Shown: piece by piece, positions 41,964 to 51,016 of the stretch
Layout: each line of letters starts with the position of its first letter
How positions within the stretch are numbered: position 1 is the stretch's first letter
Source: Candidatus Avimuribaculum pullicola
GTDB taxonomy: Bacteria; Bacteroidota; Bacteroidia; Bacteroidales; Muribaculaceae
DNA length: 64,000 nt
Assembly (NCBI GenBank): GCA_018716295.1
Contig: DVKC01000041.1
Location: 1 to 64,000, forward strand
Reading direction: 5' to 3'
The notes under the pieces: model-generated
What the model saw: only the letters and a program-made list of their open reading frames with translations
What the model was told of the DNA's origin: nothing
The model's database searches: none
Made by a program: the position numbers and the translations under genes

Positions 41964-44342
41964 TCAGTTTACCACCAGGATTTTTGTTGCCACTTTGCCG
42001 CTGCTGTTTGAACCGTCGCTCTGCGAGGCGAGTACAAAGTAAACGCCTGTTTTCACTCTGCGGCCGTTGGCATTGCATCCATCCCATATAGCAGTTCCGC
42101 CTACCGACTGTATGGAACGCACCACATTGCCGGCAGCATCGGTGATTTTCACCAGCGAGTTTTCCATCAGCCCAACTATTGTGATGTTGCCAGTGTATTC
42201 AGGCCTTACGGGGTTGGGATAGGCATAGACTGCATCATAGTCGCTGCTTGGTTGTGAAGCGTCGCTATATATTTCGGCAAGCCCTGCCGCCGTACCCACA
42301 TACACGGCGTTGGACGTTGTGGAACAGCACACCGAGTAGATAGTATTGCTCGGCATTGTACTATTGTCGTAGGTGTAATGTTGCAACACTTCGCTGCCGT
42401 CGGAGTTGACCAGATATACTCCGTTGTTCATCGTGCCTATCCACTTGCGGTTGGCTCCATCAACGGCGATTGATGTCACTTGTATGCCATCGAGCAGGTT
42501 GTCGGCATAGTTTGTGCCATCATTGCGCGAAATGCGCGGCCTGGTGGCCTGGAATGTGGAATTGAACGCATTTGCCGGGTTGAAGTATATCACGCCATTG
42601 TCGGTTCCCATCCACACGTTGCCGTTGTTGTCTTCGGCAAGGCAGTAGATGTATAGCCATGAATACCCGGCACCGTCCTGGTCGTAAATCTGTTGCGACA
42701 TGAACGATTTCATTTCGGCCGAAGATGACGAAACATCGCAATTTATCACATGCAAGCTGCCTTGGTAGCTACCATCGCCTATGATTTTGAGATTGCTTCG
42801 CTTGGCCACTATCATGAAAGAACTGAATGATACCGAACTTGGAAGCGTTAGGTTCATCAGAGTCCAGTCGGCTGCGGTGACCGATGTGTTAAGAACCTTG
42901 TCGCTTGGCAATACCATCAACTTGGGTGCCATCGTTTGCAAGAGCCACATGTTGCCCGATGCGTCAAATTGTATTGAGGGCACGCATATATTGTGTTGTG
43001 TGCCTGTTAACGACATGGTTAATGGGCTGTTTGAAGTGTCATATTTCATCACCACTTCGTTGTCTTTTATTCGATACACCCCTTCAAACCGTGTGCCTAT
43101 GTAGTAGGTCGATGGGTCGGTGGGGCTGAATATAGGTCGGAATATTTGAGTCAGTTTCCCGCTTGATTGGTCGTTGACGAATGTAAGCCCGTCGGGGTAG
43201 GCGTCGAGCCACCAACCGTCGGTGAGTGTGCTCAGGCATGATTTGTTGGTGCTGTATATGGTGTTGATGCCCGTTTGCGCCCCGCTGGTCACGAGCAGGT
43301 AGCCTTCGGCGTTGTTGAAAGCGAGGAAAAATGGCTGTGTCACCGTCGAGGCGTTGGGGTGGAAATAGTCCGACAAGATGGTCATTCCACCATCTGCGTC
43401 GAGGCTTATGTGCCGCAACCCGTTGGTATTAAATTCCCACACTTGTCCCTCTTCTTCGCTTGAAGAAATCAATGAACCAGTCATTTCTGCTGGTAGTTCA
43501 TAGGTGGTTTCGATTGTTCCGCTGGCATCGAGATAAATTAGCCGGCTGTTGCTTTGCGCTATGAAGCGGTCTTGCAGGGGCTGTATCCGCCTGATCATGT
43601 CTTGGTTGTTGACGAGCCCTACCGAGTATTTGCCATTCTCGTTGATCGACAGGCGGTAGGTCCAGCCGCCCATGAATATTATGCCATCGTCGGTGGTGGG
43701 GTCGTTGGGCTTGGGCATCAGCTTGGCATTCTCGTGCAGTGTTGTGGCATTCATTTCGGCGAGTGTCATGGGTGGATTGTCGAGGTCGCCATAGTATAGC
43801 GAGTCGGCGTTAACCCAGATGTAATTTTTAGTTGCTACAGCCGATACTACGTTGGTGTTGAATATTCGGGAAAATTCCACTTCGTGGCGGTCGTCGTTGT
43901 AAACCACATATCCAAATGCTGTGGACACAATCATTCGCCCAGGGGCAAATGTGACATCGTTTATTGTGCGCTCGCCTTGGACTTCGGCATTGTAGATTTC
44001 GGGCAAACTGATTGTTTCCCCGTCGTCGGTCAGCAAGTCGATATTGGAATTTTCATATACCACGGCAAGGTATTTGCGGTCGTTGTTGTAGTATATGTCT
44101 TTTATCGAACAGTCGTTCAGACGGTTGTTGCGTGAGTAGGAGTCGCTCTCGTCATTAGCCTTGTCGTAGCTGTACAAGGTGTTGTCTGAAACGTAATATA
44201 TCACATCGCCGGTGTCGATGATATTTGTTATTGTGTTGCCGAAGACAGGGTGGAGCTTAAGGCTTCCGATGACGCCCTGTGCCGACATTTGTGCCACGGA
44301 GGCTATTGCCAATGTTATGATTAGTATAAGTCGGTTTGCCAT
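41964..44342 (-). CDS. PorZ-like beta-propeller protein with type IX secretion C-terminal domain
   Basis: A protein of about 792 residues with signal peptide (MANRLILIITLAIASVAQMSAQG). Repeated propeller blades include VIYYVSDNTLYSYDKAND, NVWMGTDNGVIYF and KWIGTMNNGVYLVNSDG, and blades of the two-component-regulator type occur in the second half. The last 90 residues form a T9SS C-terminal domain (AYPNPVRPEYTGNITI, then ITDAAGNVV, GTAIWDG and KTGVYFVLA). PorZ is a surface component that helps attach lipopolysaccharide to T9SS cargo. An earlier start at 44411 would overlap menD and lacks a signal peptide. The PorZ assignment is likely but not certain. Confidence 0.7.
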   Translation of the reverse strand: MANRLILIITLAIASVAQMSAQGVIGSLKLHPVFGNTITNIIDTGDVIYYVSDNTLYSYDKANDESDSYSRNNRLNDCSIKDIYYNNDRKYLAVVYENSNIDLLTDDGETISLPEIYNAEVQGERTINDVTFAPGRMIVSTAFGYVVYNDDRHEVEFSRIFNTNVVSAVATKNYIWVNADSLYYGDLDNPPMTLAEMNATTLHENAKLMPKPNDPTTDDGIIFMGGWTYRLSINENGKYSVGLVNNQDMIRRIQPLQDRFIAQSNSRLIYLDASGTIETTYELPAEMTGSLISSSEEEGQVWEFNTNGLRHISLDADGGMTILSDYFHPNASTVTQPFFLAFNNAEGYLLVTSGAQTGINTIYSTNKSCLSTLTDGWWLDAYPDGLTFVNDQSSGKLTQIFRPIFSPTDPSTYYIGTRFEGVYRIKDNEVVMKYDTSNSPLTMSLTGTQHNICVPSIQFDASGNMWLLQTMAPKLMVLPSDKVLNTSVTAADWTLMNLTLPSSVSFSSFMIVAKRSNLKIIGDGSYQGSLHVINCDVSSSSAEMKSFMSQQIYDQDGAGYSWLYIYCLAEDNNGNVWMGTDNGVIYFNPANAFNSTFQATRPRISRNDGTNYADNLLDGIQVTSIAVDGANRKWIGTMNNGVYLVNSDGSEVLQHYTYDNSTMPSNTIYSVCCSTTSNAVYVGTAAGLAEIYSDASQPSSDYDAVYAYPNPVRPEYTGNITIVGLMENSLVKITDAAGNVVRSIQSVGGTAIWDGCNANGRRVKTGVYFVLASQSDGSNSSGKVATKILVVN

Positions 44343-44407
44343 ATTATGCAAGTGTTTATTACAATGATAACGTTGCAAGTGGGTGGCAAATTGTGTGAAT
44401 AGCGTGG

Positions 44408-46147
44408 TCACATGCCAAAGTATCGGCGCAGTATGGTGGCGTTTTCTTGTGCCGGGGTGTATATTGCGAGCAATGCTTGCCGCTGGCAGCTGTAGAATTG
44501 CGGCAGTGTGGCGGCAAGTGTGGCGGCACTGTGTGCTTCGTAATAGCTTAGTCCGAAAGCTTCGGCTATGGCATGGAATCGGACGGGACGTGATGCTTCG
44601 AAGTATTGTTCAAGTTCGGGCAGTGCCGATGTGCCGTTGAGGAAGCGGAATATGTTGCCGCCACCGTTGCACATCACTATCACTTTGAACCTCGCCGAGT
44701 TGTATTGTGATGCAATTCCTGCCAGGTCGTAGCCGAAACTCATGTCGCCGGTGATGAGCAATGATGTTTCGCCATCAGGGGCGACTATCGATGTGCCGAG
44801 TGCCGTAGATGTGCTACCGTCAATGCCCGATGTGCCGCGGTTGCAGTAGCACAGATGCTTGATTTCAGAACCGAATAGCTGGGCATAGCGTATGCTTGTG
44901 CCATTCGACAGGTGTAACGTGTAATTGCTGGGTATCGAGGATATTATCATCGAGAATGCCTTTAAGTCGCACCATGGTGCGGCAGCTACGTAGCGTTGGT
45001 GACGCTGCAAGGCACTTTCGGCAAGGTTGCGCCACAGCTGGGCGTAGCTGTTGCCATTCTGCTGTGGGGTGCTGTCGTGTGCCGGCAGCAACCCGTCAAT
45101 CTGTGTGAAGAATGTTTCGGGCGGGGTGTCGATGCGCATTGTGAGGTGCTGCATGGTGTCGATGGTGCAATGGTCGATGCCTATGCGCCACTCTTGTTCG
45201 GCTGGATAGCGGCGCAGGAATTTTTTAGCGACTTTCGACACTAAAGCCCCACCCATGGTGATGAGCAGTTGTGGAGCGTAGTGTGCTGCATCGCCAGTTG
45301 GCATTGATGCCAGTGTGCGGTCGATTGCTTGGATGAAATTGTCGTCGTGCAGGTTTGAAATGGTTTCGGTGAGGATTGCCACATTGTCATGCTTGGCTAA
45401 ATGGCTCAAGGCTCGGTTTAATGAGTCGGACTGGTGGTGAAATCCAGCAACGACCAGCACACGCCGCGAGGTTGCGATGGTATCGGCCAGTCGTTGTGCC
45501 TCTTGGGCTGGCAGTGTGTGGCTTATTGCAGGGCGTGCAATGATGCGAGGCATCGTTTGCGGCATTGCGACGGTGTGGCACAGCGGGTCGCCAAATGGCA
45601 TGTTGATATGCACTGGCCCCATTGGGTAGGTGGTGGCCGTGATGGCAGCATCGTTGAGCAAGCGGTTGGCGTACCAGCGGCTGTCGTCGTTGTCGGGCAT
45701 TGTGGGCAAGTCGTAGCTGTGCTTTACCACGGCGGCAAGTGCGCCGCACTGTCTTATCGTCTGGCTGTCGTTTTGGTCGATCCATTCGCGTGGACGGTCG
45801 GCCGATACCACGATTATAGGCAATTGGCGGTAATATGCTTCGGCGATGGCAGGAGCATAGTCGAGCAGTGCCGACCCCGATGTGCAAGCTATCATCACAG
45901 GCTGTTGCAATCGTTGGACCATGCCCACGGCCACAAATGCCGCGCTGCGCTCGTCGGTGACTACCCACTTGGCAATGCGCGGTTCGCGGGCGAGGGCGAT
46001 GATGAGCGGCGCGTTGCGTGAACCTGGAGAAAGCACTGCATGCCGCACTCCGGCAGCTACCATTACGTGTGCCAGTTCGCGGCATTGCAAGTGTGCCGAT
46101 GTGGTGTTGTCGTTGCTATTGCTTGTGAAATACTTGTCCCAATCCAT
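44408..46147 (-). CDS. menD: 2-succinyl-5-enolpyruvyl-6-hydroxy-3-cyclohexene-1-carboxylate synthase
   Basis: A 579-residue thiamine diphosphate enzyme of menaquinone synthesis that joins isochorismate and 2-oxoglutarate. Signatures are SPGSRNAPL near residue 41, the conserved Glu of VVTDERSAAFVAVGMV (about E66), ACTSGSALLDYAPAIAEAYY, SADRPREWIDQNDSQTIRQ and the ThDP motif GDMSFGYDLAGI-x-NSARFKVIVMCNGGGNIF. The length is normal. It lies 10 nt after the broken xpt gene on the minus strand and 65 nt before the PorZ-like gene. Other men genes are not in this window. Confidence 0.96.
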   Translation of the reverse strand: MDWDKYFTSNSNDNTTSAHLQCRELAHVMVAAGVRHAVLSPGSRNAPLIIALAREPRIAKWVVTDERSAAFVAVGMVQRLQQPVMIACTSGSALLDYAPAIAEAYYRQLPIIVVSADRPREWIDQNDSQTIRQCGALAAVVKHSYDLPTMPDNDDSRWYANRLLNDAAITATTYPMGPVHINMPFGDPLCHTVAMPQTMPRIIARPAISHTLPAQEAQRLADTIATSRRVLVVAGFHHQSDSLNRALSHLAKHDNVAILTETISNLHDDNFIQAIDRTLASMPTGDAAHYAPQLLITMGGALVSKVAKKFLRRYPAEQEWRIGIDHCTIDTMQHLTMRIDTPPETFFTQIDGLLPAHDSTPQQNGNSYAQLWRNLAESALQRHQRYVAAAPWCDLKAFSMIISSIPSNYTLHLSNGTSIRYAQLFGSEIKHLCYCNRGTSGIDGSTSTALGTSIVAPDGETSLLITGDMSFGYDLAGIASQYNSARFKVIVMCNGGGNIFRFLNGTSALPELEQYFEASRPVRFHAIAEAFGLSYYEAHSAATLAATLPQFYSCQRQALLAIYTPAQENATILRRYFGM

Positions 46148-46157
46148 ATCTTAGTTG

Positions 46158-46728
46158 TTATAATAGAGTTATGCGGCAATTGTCGAGCGATGCCACACGG
46201 GCAAGGCTATCGACCCGGTATCCCTGCGAGCGCAGCAACTCGCCGCCGCCTTGGAATGCTTTTTCGATGATAAATCCAAACCCTGCGATTGTCGCCCCGG
46301 CTTGCCGCGCGAGGTCGATTATGCCCATTGCAGCGTTGCCGTATGCCAGGAAGTCGTCGATGAACAGTATGCGGTCGCTGGCAGTCAGGAAGTCGGCGCT
46401 GATGCACACTGTGTAGTCGCGATCCTTGGTGAATGAGTGTACCACTGTGGCGAGCATGTGTTCCATCGTCTTGGGCTGTTTCTTCTTTCTTGACGAATAC
46501 CACAGGCAGGTGCATAGCCGCGCCTGTCATTATTGCAGGCGCAATGCCGCTGGCTTCGATGGTAACAATCTTGTTTATGCCGCTGTCGGCATACAAGCGG
46601 GCAAATTCCTCGCCTATGCGGCACATCAAGTCGGGATCCATCTGGTGGTTTATGAAGCTATCCACCTTTAGAATCCCGCCAGGGTAGCATTTGCCGTCTT
46701 CCAAAATACGTTGTTTGAGCAGTTCCAT
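46158..46728 (-). pseudogene. xpt: Xanthine phosphoribosyltransferase, broken by a 4-nt insertion
   Basis: Two frames together make one Xpt of about 190 residues, the enzyme that salvages xanthine to XMP. The first frame (46728 down to about 46480) reads [20 protein letters not shown] through [14 protein letters not shown] to HLPVVFVKK. The second (about 46475 to 46158) continues [30 protein letters not shown] (PRPP loop) and [13 protein letters not shown]. At the junction (46479-46492) the coding strand reads AAGAAAGAAGAAA, where AAGAAGAAA would keep one frame: a tandem 4-nt slip. It is either inactivated, phase-variable, or a sequence error. menD follows after 10 nt. Confidence 0.88.
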
Positions 46729-46741
46729 GCAGATGTTATAT

Positions 46742-46777
46742 AAAAAAACACCACTGCCATCCTTGCGGGCAATGGTG
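46742..46777 (-). terminator. Rho-independent terminator of the ferredoxin gene
   Basis: Read on the minus strand, CACCATTGCC and GGCAGTGGTG form a 10-bp stem (one G-T pair) with a 9-nt loop, followed by seven T. A second short hairpin (CCCCCATCGGGGG) lies just before it. It ends 13 nt ahead of the xpt start, so xpt-menD transcription may depend on read-through or on a promoter I do not see. Confidence 0.75.
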
Positions 46778-46826
46778 CCGGTTTACCTAACCCCCGATGG
46801 GGGATTTTTAAGATGCTTCTATTGGA

Positions 46827-46994
46827 TTAACCCTCGGTGATGGCATCATTTGGGCAAGAAGCAGCGCAGCTGCCGCAATCGATGCACTTGTCTGGGTCAA
46901 TGTGATAGATGTCGCCTTCAGTGATAGCATCAACAGGGCATGCGCTCATGCAAGTGCCGCAAGCGATGCAAGCGTCGGTAATAACGTGTGCCAT
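46827..46994 (-). CDS. 2[4Fe-4S] ferredoxin
   Basis: A 55-residue small electron carrier with two clusters: CIACGTCMSACP and CIDCGSCAASCP, each CxxCxxCxxxCP, related by internal symmetry (both followed by AITEG). The ATG at 46994 gives MAHVITDACIACG, the usual N-terminus; a longer frame to 47036 would include the promoter region. It serves anaerobic redox enzymes in the cytoplasm. It has its own promoter and terminator, so it is a single-gene unit. Confidence 0.93.
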   Translation of the reverse strand: MAHVITDACIACGTCMSACPVDAITEGDIYHIDPDKCIDCGSCAASCPNDAITEG

Positions 46995-47033
46995 TGTAGT
47001 TAAGTTTTTAAATAGATTAAACAAATAATGGTG

Positions 47034-47064
47034 CAAATGTACAGATTTTTTTCATACGTGCAAT
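47034..47064 (-). promoter_or_regulatory. Promoter of the ferredoxin gene
   Basis: On the minus strand: ATTG at 47064-47061 (-33, three of four matches to TTTG), a 19-bp spacer, then TACATTTG at 47041-47034. The ATG at 46994 lies 39 bp downstream. Confidence 0.6.
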
Positions 47065-47266
47065 TGTTGAGCCTGTTTAAATTTCGCAATATTTTTTTGT
47101 GTCTGTGTTATTTTGAGGGTTTTCGGGGGACATTTTCACATTTTTGCATGAGTGTGATGCCCAGTTGTGGCAAGGCATAATTGAATGCGTAACTTGGGAT
47201 TTATGGCGAAGTTAAGTCCAAATCGAGTGTCACTCCCTTTGTGTGTTAAAAAAAAATAATGGGGGG

Positions 47267-47299
47267 TAATACGCCGTATTAAATTTTTATATATATTTG
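47267..47299 (+). promoter_or_regulatory. -7 box TATATTTG with an upstream palindromic operator
   Basis: TAATACG-C-CGTATTA (47267-47281) is a perfect 7+1+7 palindrome, 10 bp before the full -7 match TATATTTG (47292-47299). It covers the place where the -33 element should be, so a bound dimer would block or replace sigma contact. The transcript would have a leader of about 168 nt with GC-rich inverted segments (for example TGCA pairs near 47325-47340) before the glycosyltransferase at 47474. The rest of 47065-47266 shows nothing I can name. Confidence 0.55.
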
Positions 47300-47473
47300 C
47301 ATACGTTTGAAATGCCTGATGGGTGCATAACCGCGAGTTTTGCAGCCCCGGGGCATCTTGTTGTTAGATATGGGTGTAGGAATTTTTCTTATATTCGTGT
47401 TTTGTGATTGATTAGGTTTTAGCAGAATTGATATTGCGACCTGTAAAAATGAAAATGACTTTGTAATGAAGTT

Positions 47474-48250
47474 ATGAAACCTTTGTTCAGTATAATTACG
47501 GTCACTTATAATGCCGCCGAAGTGATTGGTCGAACACTCGATAGCATAAAGCTACAGCGTTGTGGCGACTATGAATATGTCGTCATCGACGGGGCTTCGA
47601 CCGATGGTACTTTGTCCCAAGTGGAGGCTTCGGGCATAAGTAACATGCGCATTGTGAGTGAACGTGACAATGGGCTGTATGATGCCATGAACAAAGGGCT
47701 GCGTGAGGCTCGTGGCGAATATGTGATATTCCTCAATGCGGGTGACGCTTTTACGGCATCTGATGCACTCGACAGGCTTGCAGCCAAGGCAGCCGAGGGG
47801 GATTATGATATATTGTATGGCCAGACGCAACTTGTCGATGAGGCAGGGCATGTGCTTGGCGGACGCCACTTGGCTGCACCGCCAGTGCTCACCGCCGCCA
47901 GCTTCAAGCAGGGCATGGTGGTGTGCCACCAGGCTTTTGTGGTAAGGCGCATGATTGCATCGCAATATGATTTGAACTATCGATTCTCGTCGGATTATGA
48001 ATGGTGCATACGTTGCTTGCGGCAGAGCCGGGGCAACGGCTATGTGGGCGAGAAACCATTGGTCAATTTCCTTGTTGCCGCTGGTGGCACCACCGAGCGG
48101 CATCGTTGGGCTTCGCTTCGTGAACGTTTCGGCATAATGTGCCGTTATTATGGTTTTATACCCACGGCGATTCGCCATTTGTTGTTTGTCCCGCGCTTCC
48201 TGAGGGAAAAGCGGCGTATGAAAAAAGTAATAAGGGAAAACACACGCTAA
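47474..48250 (+). CDS. Family 2 glycosyltransferase (WcaE-like)
   Basis: A 258-residue GT-A fold enzyme: FSIITVTYNAAEVIGRTLDSI at the N-terminus, the nucleotide-binding VVIDGASTDGTL, ERDNGLYDAMNKGLREARGEYVIFLNAGD (the DxD-equivalent region) and the acceptor-side FSSDYEWCIRCLRQS. It adds a sugar from a nucleotide donor to a glycan, perhaps capsule or LPS. It has no signal peptide and no other glycan synthesis gene nearby. The histidine kinase gene follows after 4 nt, so both are probably on one transcript. Confidence 0.92.
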   Translation: MKPLFSIITVTYNAAEVIGRTLDSIKLQRCGDYEYVVIDGASTDGTLSQVEASGISNMRIVSERDNGLYDAMNKGLREARGEYVIFLNAGDAFTASDALDRLAAKAAEGDYDILYGQTQLVDEAGHVLGGRHLAAPPVLTAASFKQGMVVCHQAFVVRRMIASQYDLNYRFSSDYEWCIRCLRQSRGNGYVGEKPLVNFLVAAGGTTERHRWASLRERFGIMCRYYGFIPTAIRHLLFVPRFLREKRRMKKVIRENTR

Positions 48251-48254
48251 AATA

Positions 48255-50555
48255 ATGACTTGTAATAATTCTTCTTTTTGTTGCCGCACGATGTGTGTGG
48301 CGTTGTTGCTCATTTTTTTACCATTAACAATGTATGCACGCCGGCATGTAGTAATAAGCGGACTCGATTCGGTCCCACCGATGGAGTTTATGGGTGAAGA
48401 TGGTGTGCCACAAGGGTTTTTCATTGATGTGCTGAGCACGGCGATGGAAAGGCTCGGCTATGACTACACGGTGAGATTGTGTGACACCGACGAATTGCAG
48501 CATCGCTTTGCCGCAGGTGAAGTAGATATTGTGCCAAGCCCCTTGTTGAACTTGCCCGATACCATGCAAGTGAGCGAAAGTAACATGCTGCTGTTGTCGT
48601 ATATCTCGCTTGTGAGCCGCATTTCCGATAACTTTATTGACATGTCGGAATTGAATGGGAAAAGAGTGGCTATATTGAAAGGGACTATGACCGAACGCTA
48701 TTTTGAAACCGACACAACGGTCAGCCCTGTGCTTGTATATGCGTCTAATCCCGAGCAGGCTATGCGCGACGTGGCCGAGGGACGGGTTGATGCTTTCGTG
48801 ACTCGCACGAATATGGCTTCTTATCTGGTAGCGCGCATGGGAATCGATGGCTTGGCATTGCAGCCGTTGAATGTGCCTCCGGTGGAGCAGCGCGTGATGA
48901 CAAGGGACGAAGGTTTGAGCATGGAAATAACAGGCGAACTCATGCGCATGAGGCGCGACGGGACTTATGACAGCTTGTATAATAAGTGGCTTGCCGAGCC
49001 TGATTTCTACGAAAAATATTTCGCTATATTGTCGGTTGCCTTGGTGATACTGTTGCTGTTGCTGGCTTATGTGGTGACATTGCTTGTGCGAAAGATATAT
49101 AAGGCACACAAGTTGCTGCAGTTGGAGCGTTACCGCATGGCGGTATTGATGGATGCCGGTCAATTTGAAGGTAGCGAAATCGACATGAAGACAATGACGT
49201 TTGCCACGTTGTCGCCTATGGGTGAGGTGCTTTCGATGCATACGGTAGATGAAATGCTCGACATGGTGCATCCGAAAGACCGAAAAATCGTGGCGCAGAA
49301 TATTGAGAATGCCCGCAACACCAATGGCGCGTATGGCGAGTTTGTGGCCAGGATAGAAGCACCTGGCGGAGGATACCGCTACTACATGATATACACCCGC
49401 GAATTGCGCGACAGCAAGGGAAATGTCAAGTTGTATTGGGTGAAAAAGGATGTAAATGACAGCTACTCCAACAGCATAGAGCTCACACGATACCATGCGC
49501 GAATGGACATGGCATTGAAGAACACTGGCATTTTGCAATGGGATTATGACGTGGTGCGCAAGCAAGTGACTGTGCGTAATGCCCGCGGTGTGCCCGATGG
49601 CACTGTGGTGAGCCTGAATGATTACCTTGGGCATTTGCCGACGTTGAAATTCGTGTTTGACATAATGGACGAAGGTCGAATTGCCGAGTTTGTACGTGAT
49701 GTGGCCTACGTTTCTCCATCATCGGGCGAAATGCGCTATGCTACGATGATGGTGCGGGCGATGGCTCGTGATGACGATGGCAGGGTGGTGATGTACACTG
49801 GCATTCGCAAGGACAATACCGAGTTGATAAAGATACAGAAAGACCTTGAGCGTGCTAAAGAAAAAGCCGAAGCTGCCGACAAACTCAAGTCGCAATTCCT
49901 TGACAACATGAGCCATGAGATACGCACACCGTTGAATGCCATTGTGGGTTTTTCGTCGCTGCTACAGGATGCTACAGACGATGAACGCCAGCAGTATGTG
50001 GAGATTATCAATCGCGGGTCGGAACAACTGCTGTCGCTTATCAACGATATACTTGAAATGTCGAGCATCGAGGCTGGCACACTCGACTTGTGTGAAGAAC
50101 CGTTTGACCTAAGCGAGGATTTCAACGCCATGGCCGAAGCCATGCAGAAGAAAATAACGGAGCCTGGTGTGGAACTGATAGTGGACAATCCCTACAAGAG
50201 CTGCATCGTGACACTCGACGAGCGGCGCGTGAACCAGATTGTGAGGATATTCATGACCAATGCTATCAAGAACACTCACAAGGGGCATGTGAAGATGAGC
50301 TATAATTACGTTGAGGGTACGGGTGTGACTATTTCGGTTGAAGATACAGGGGTAGGTATAGACGAAGAAAATTTTGGCCACGTATTCCGCCGTTTTGAAA
50401 AAATTGATAACTTTGTGCAGGGGTCGGGGCTGGAATTGGCTATTGTCAAGGCTATTGCCGACCACACGGGAAATGAAGTGGGCTTTACGTCCAAGAAGGG
50501 TGTAGGCTCGACGTTTTACTTTATAGCCCATTGCGAGGCCACGGTGACTGTGTGA
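48255..50555 (+). CDS. Histidine kinase with periplasmic substrate-binding (SBP_bac_3-like) sensor
   Basis: A 766-residue membrane kinase. A signal/TM segment is followed by a periplasmic solute-binding domain (about 30-255: DSVPPMEFMGEDGVPQGFFID, LNGKRVAILKGTM, GRVDAFVT), a TM helix (about 257-280), a PAS-like region, HisKA (KLKSQFLDNMSHEIRTPLNAIVGFSSLL, phospho-His about H554) and HATPase (FMTNAIKNTHKGHV, VEDTGVGIDEE, GSGLELAIVKAI). The last glycine box reads GSGLEL where GxGLGL is usual. No response regulator is fused or adjacent. It probably senses an amino acid or small anion; target genes are unknown. Confidence 0.9.
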   Translation: MTCNNSSFCCRTMCVALLLIFLPLTMYARRHVVISGLDSVPPMEFMGEDGVPQGFFIDVLSTAMERLGYDYTVRLCDTDELQHRFAAGEVDIVPSPLLNLPDTMQVSESNMLLLSYISLVSRISDNFIDMSELNGKRVAILKGTMTERYFETDTTVSPVLVYASNPEQAMRDVAEGRVDAFVTRTNMASYLVARMGIDGLALQPLNVPPVEQRVMTRDEGLSMEITGELMRMRRDGTYDSLYNKWLAEPDFYEKYFAILSVALVILLLLLAYVVTLLVRKIYKAHKLLQLERYRMAVLMDAGQFEGSEIDMKTMTFATLSPMGEVLSMHTVDEMLDMVHPKDRKIVAQNIENARNTNGAYGEFVARIEAPGGGYRYYMIYTRELRDSKGNVKLYWVKKDVNDSYSNSIELTRYHARMDMALKNTGILQWDYDVVRKQVTVRNARGVPDGTVVSLNDYLGHLPTLKFVFDIMDEGRIAEFVRDVAYVSPSSGEMRYATMMVRAMARDDDGRVVMYTGIRKDNTELIKIQKDLERAKEKAEAADKLKSQFLDNMSHEIRTPLNAIVGFSSLLQDATDDERQQYVEIINRGSEQLLSLINDILEMSSIEAGTLDLCEEPFDLSEDFNAMAEAMQKKITEPGVELIVDNPYKSCIVTLDERRVNQIVRIFMTNAIKNTHKGHVKMSYNYVEGTGVTISVEDTGVGIDEENFGHVFRRFEKIDNFVQGSGLELAIVKAIADHTGNEVGFTSKKGVGSTFYFIAHCEATVTV

Positions 50556-50591
50556 GCGGTCAGGCTTCGCGCGTATGGGGAATTGGAATTG

Positions 50592-51008
50592 ATGGATATA
50601 GAAACCAAGCAAATTACTATACAATTTAGCGACGACCAGCCTGGCTCCCTTGCCGGGGTGACGGGCATATTGTCGCGCCATGCTGTGAATATCCTTGCCA
50701 TGACGGCGAGCGGAAACCGCGAGAATGGTAGAGCACACATTGTGGTCGATCGTACCGACTTGGCAGTCAATATATTGAAAAATCATGGCTACCACGTGGT
50801 GCTTGAGGACGTGCTGTGCTTGCCAGTGCGCAACGTGGCAGGAGCATTGCACACATCGTTGCAGTTGCTGGCGGGGCAGGAAATAAATATCGATTACATA
50901 TATGCCTTTGCGCAAGAGCAGGGCGGCACGGCTGTTATAAAATGCGACGAGGCCGACCGTGCAAAAGGGGTGCTTGCCGCATATATCAAGCCGCTGTTGC
51001 AACCGTGA
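50592..51008 (+). CDS. Tandem ACT domain protein
   Basis: A protein of about 138 residues made of two ACT domains (about 5-70 and 72-138): QITIQFSDDQPGSLAGVTGILSRHAVNILAMTAS and a second, more diverged unit ending GGTAVIKCDEADRAKGVLAAYI. ACT domains bind amino acids and regulate enzymes. Stand-alone proteins of this form often accompany phenylacetate-CoA ligase genes in Bacteroidota, but none is here. ATG 50592 is preferred to an upstream TTG at 50583. It lies 36 nt after the kinase gene. Confidence 0.85.
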   Translation: MDIETKQITIQFSDDQPGSLAGVTGILSRHAVNILAMTASGNRENGRAHIVVDRTDLAVNILKNHGYHVVLEDVLCLPVRNVAGALHTSLQLLAGQEINIDYIYAFAQEQGGTAVIKCDEADRAKGVLAAYIKPLLQP

Positions 51009-51016
51009 GGCACACA

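Noticed and set aside
46729-46826. Purine riboswitch upstream of xpt
   Set aside because: The purine aptamer core sequences are absent. The hairpins seen there form a terminator for the ferredoxin gene.
48324-49634. Antisense frame of 436 codons opposite the histidine kinase
   Set aside because: It is a codon-usage shadow: His-rich and without signal peptide or domain.
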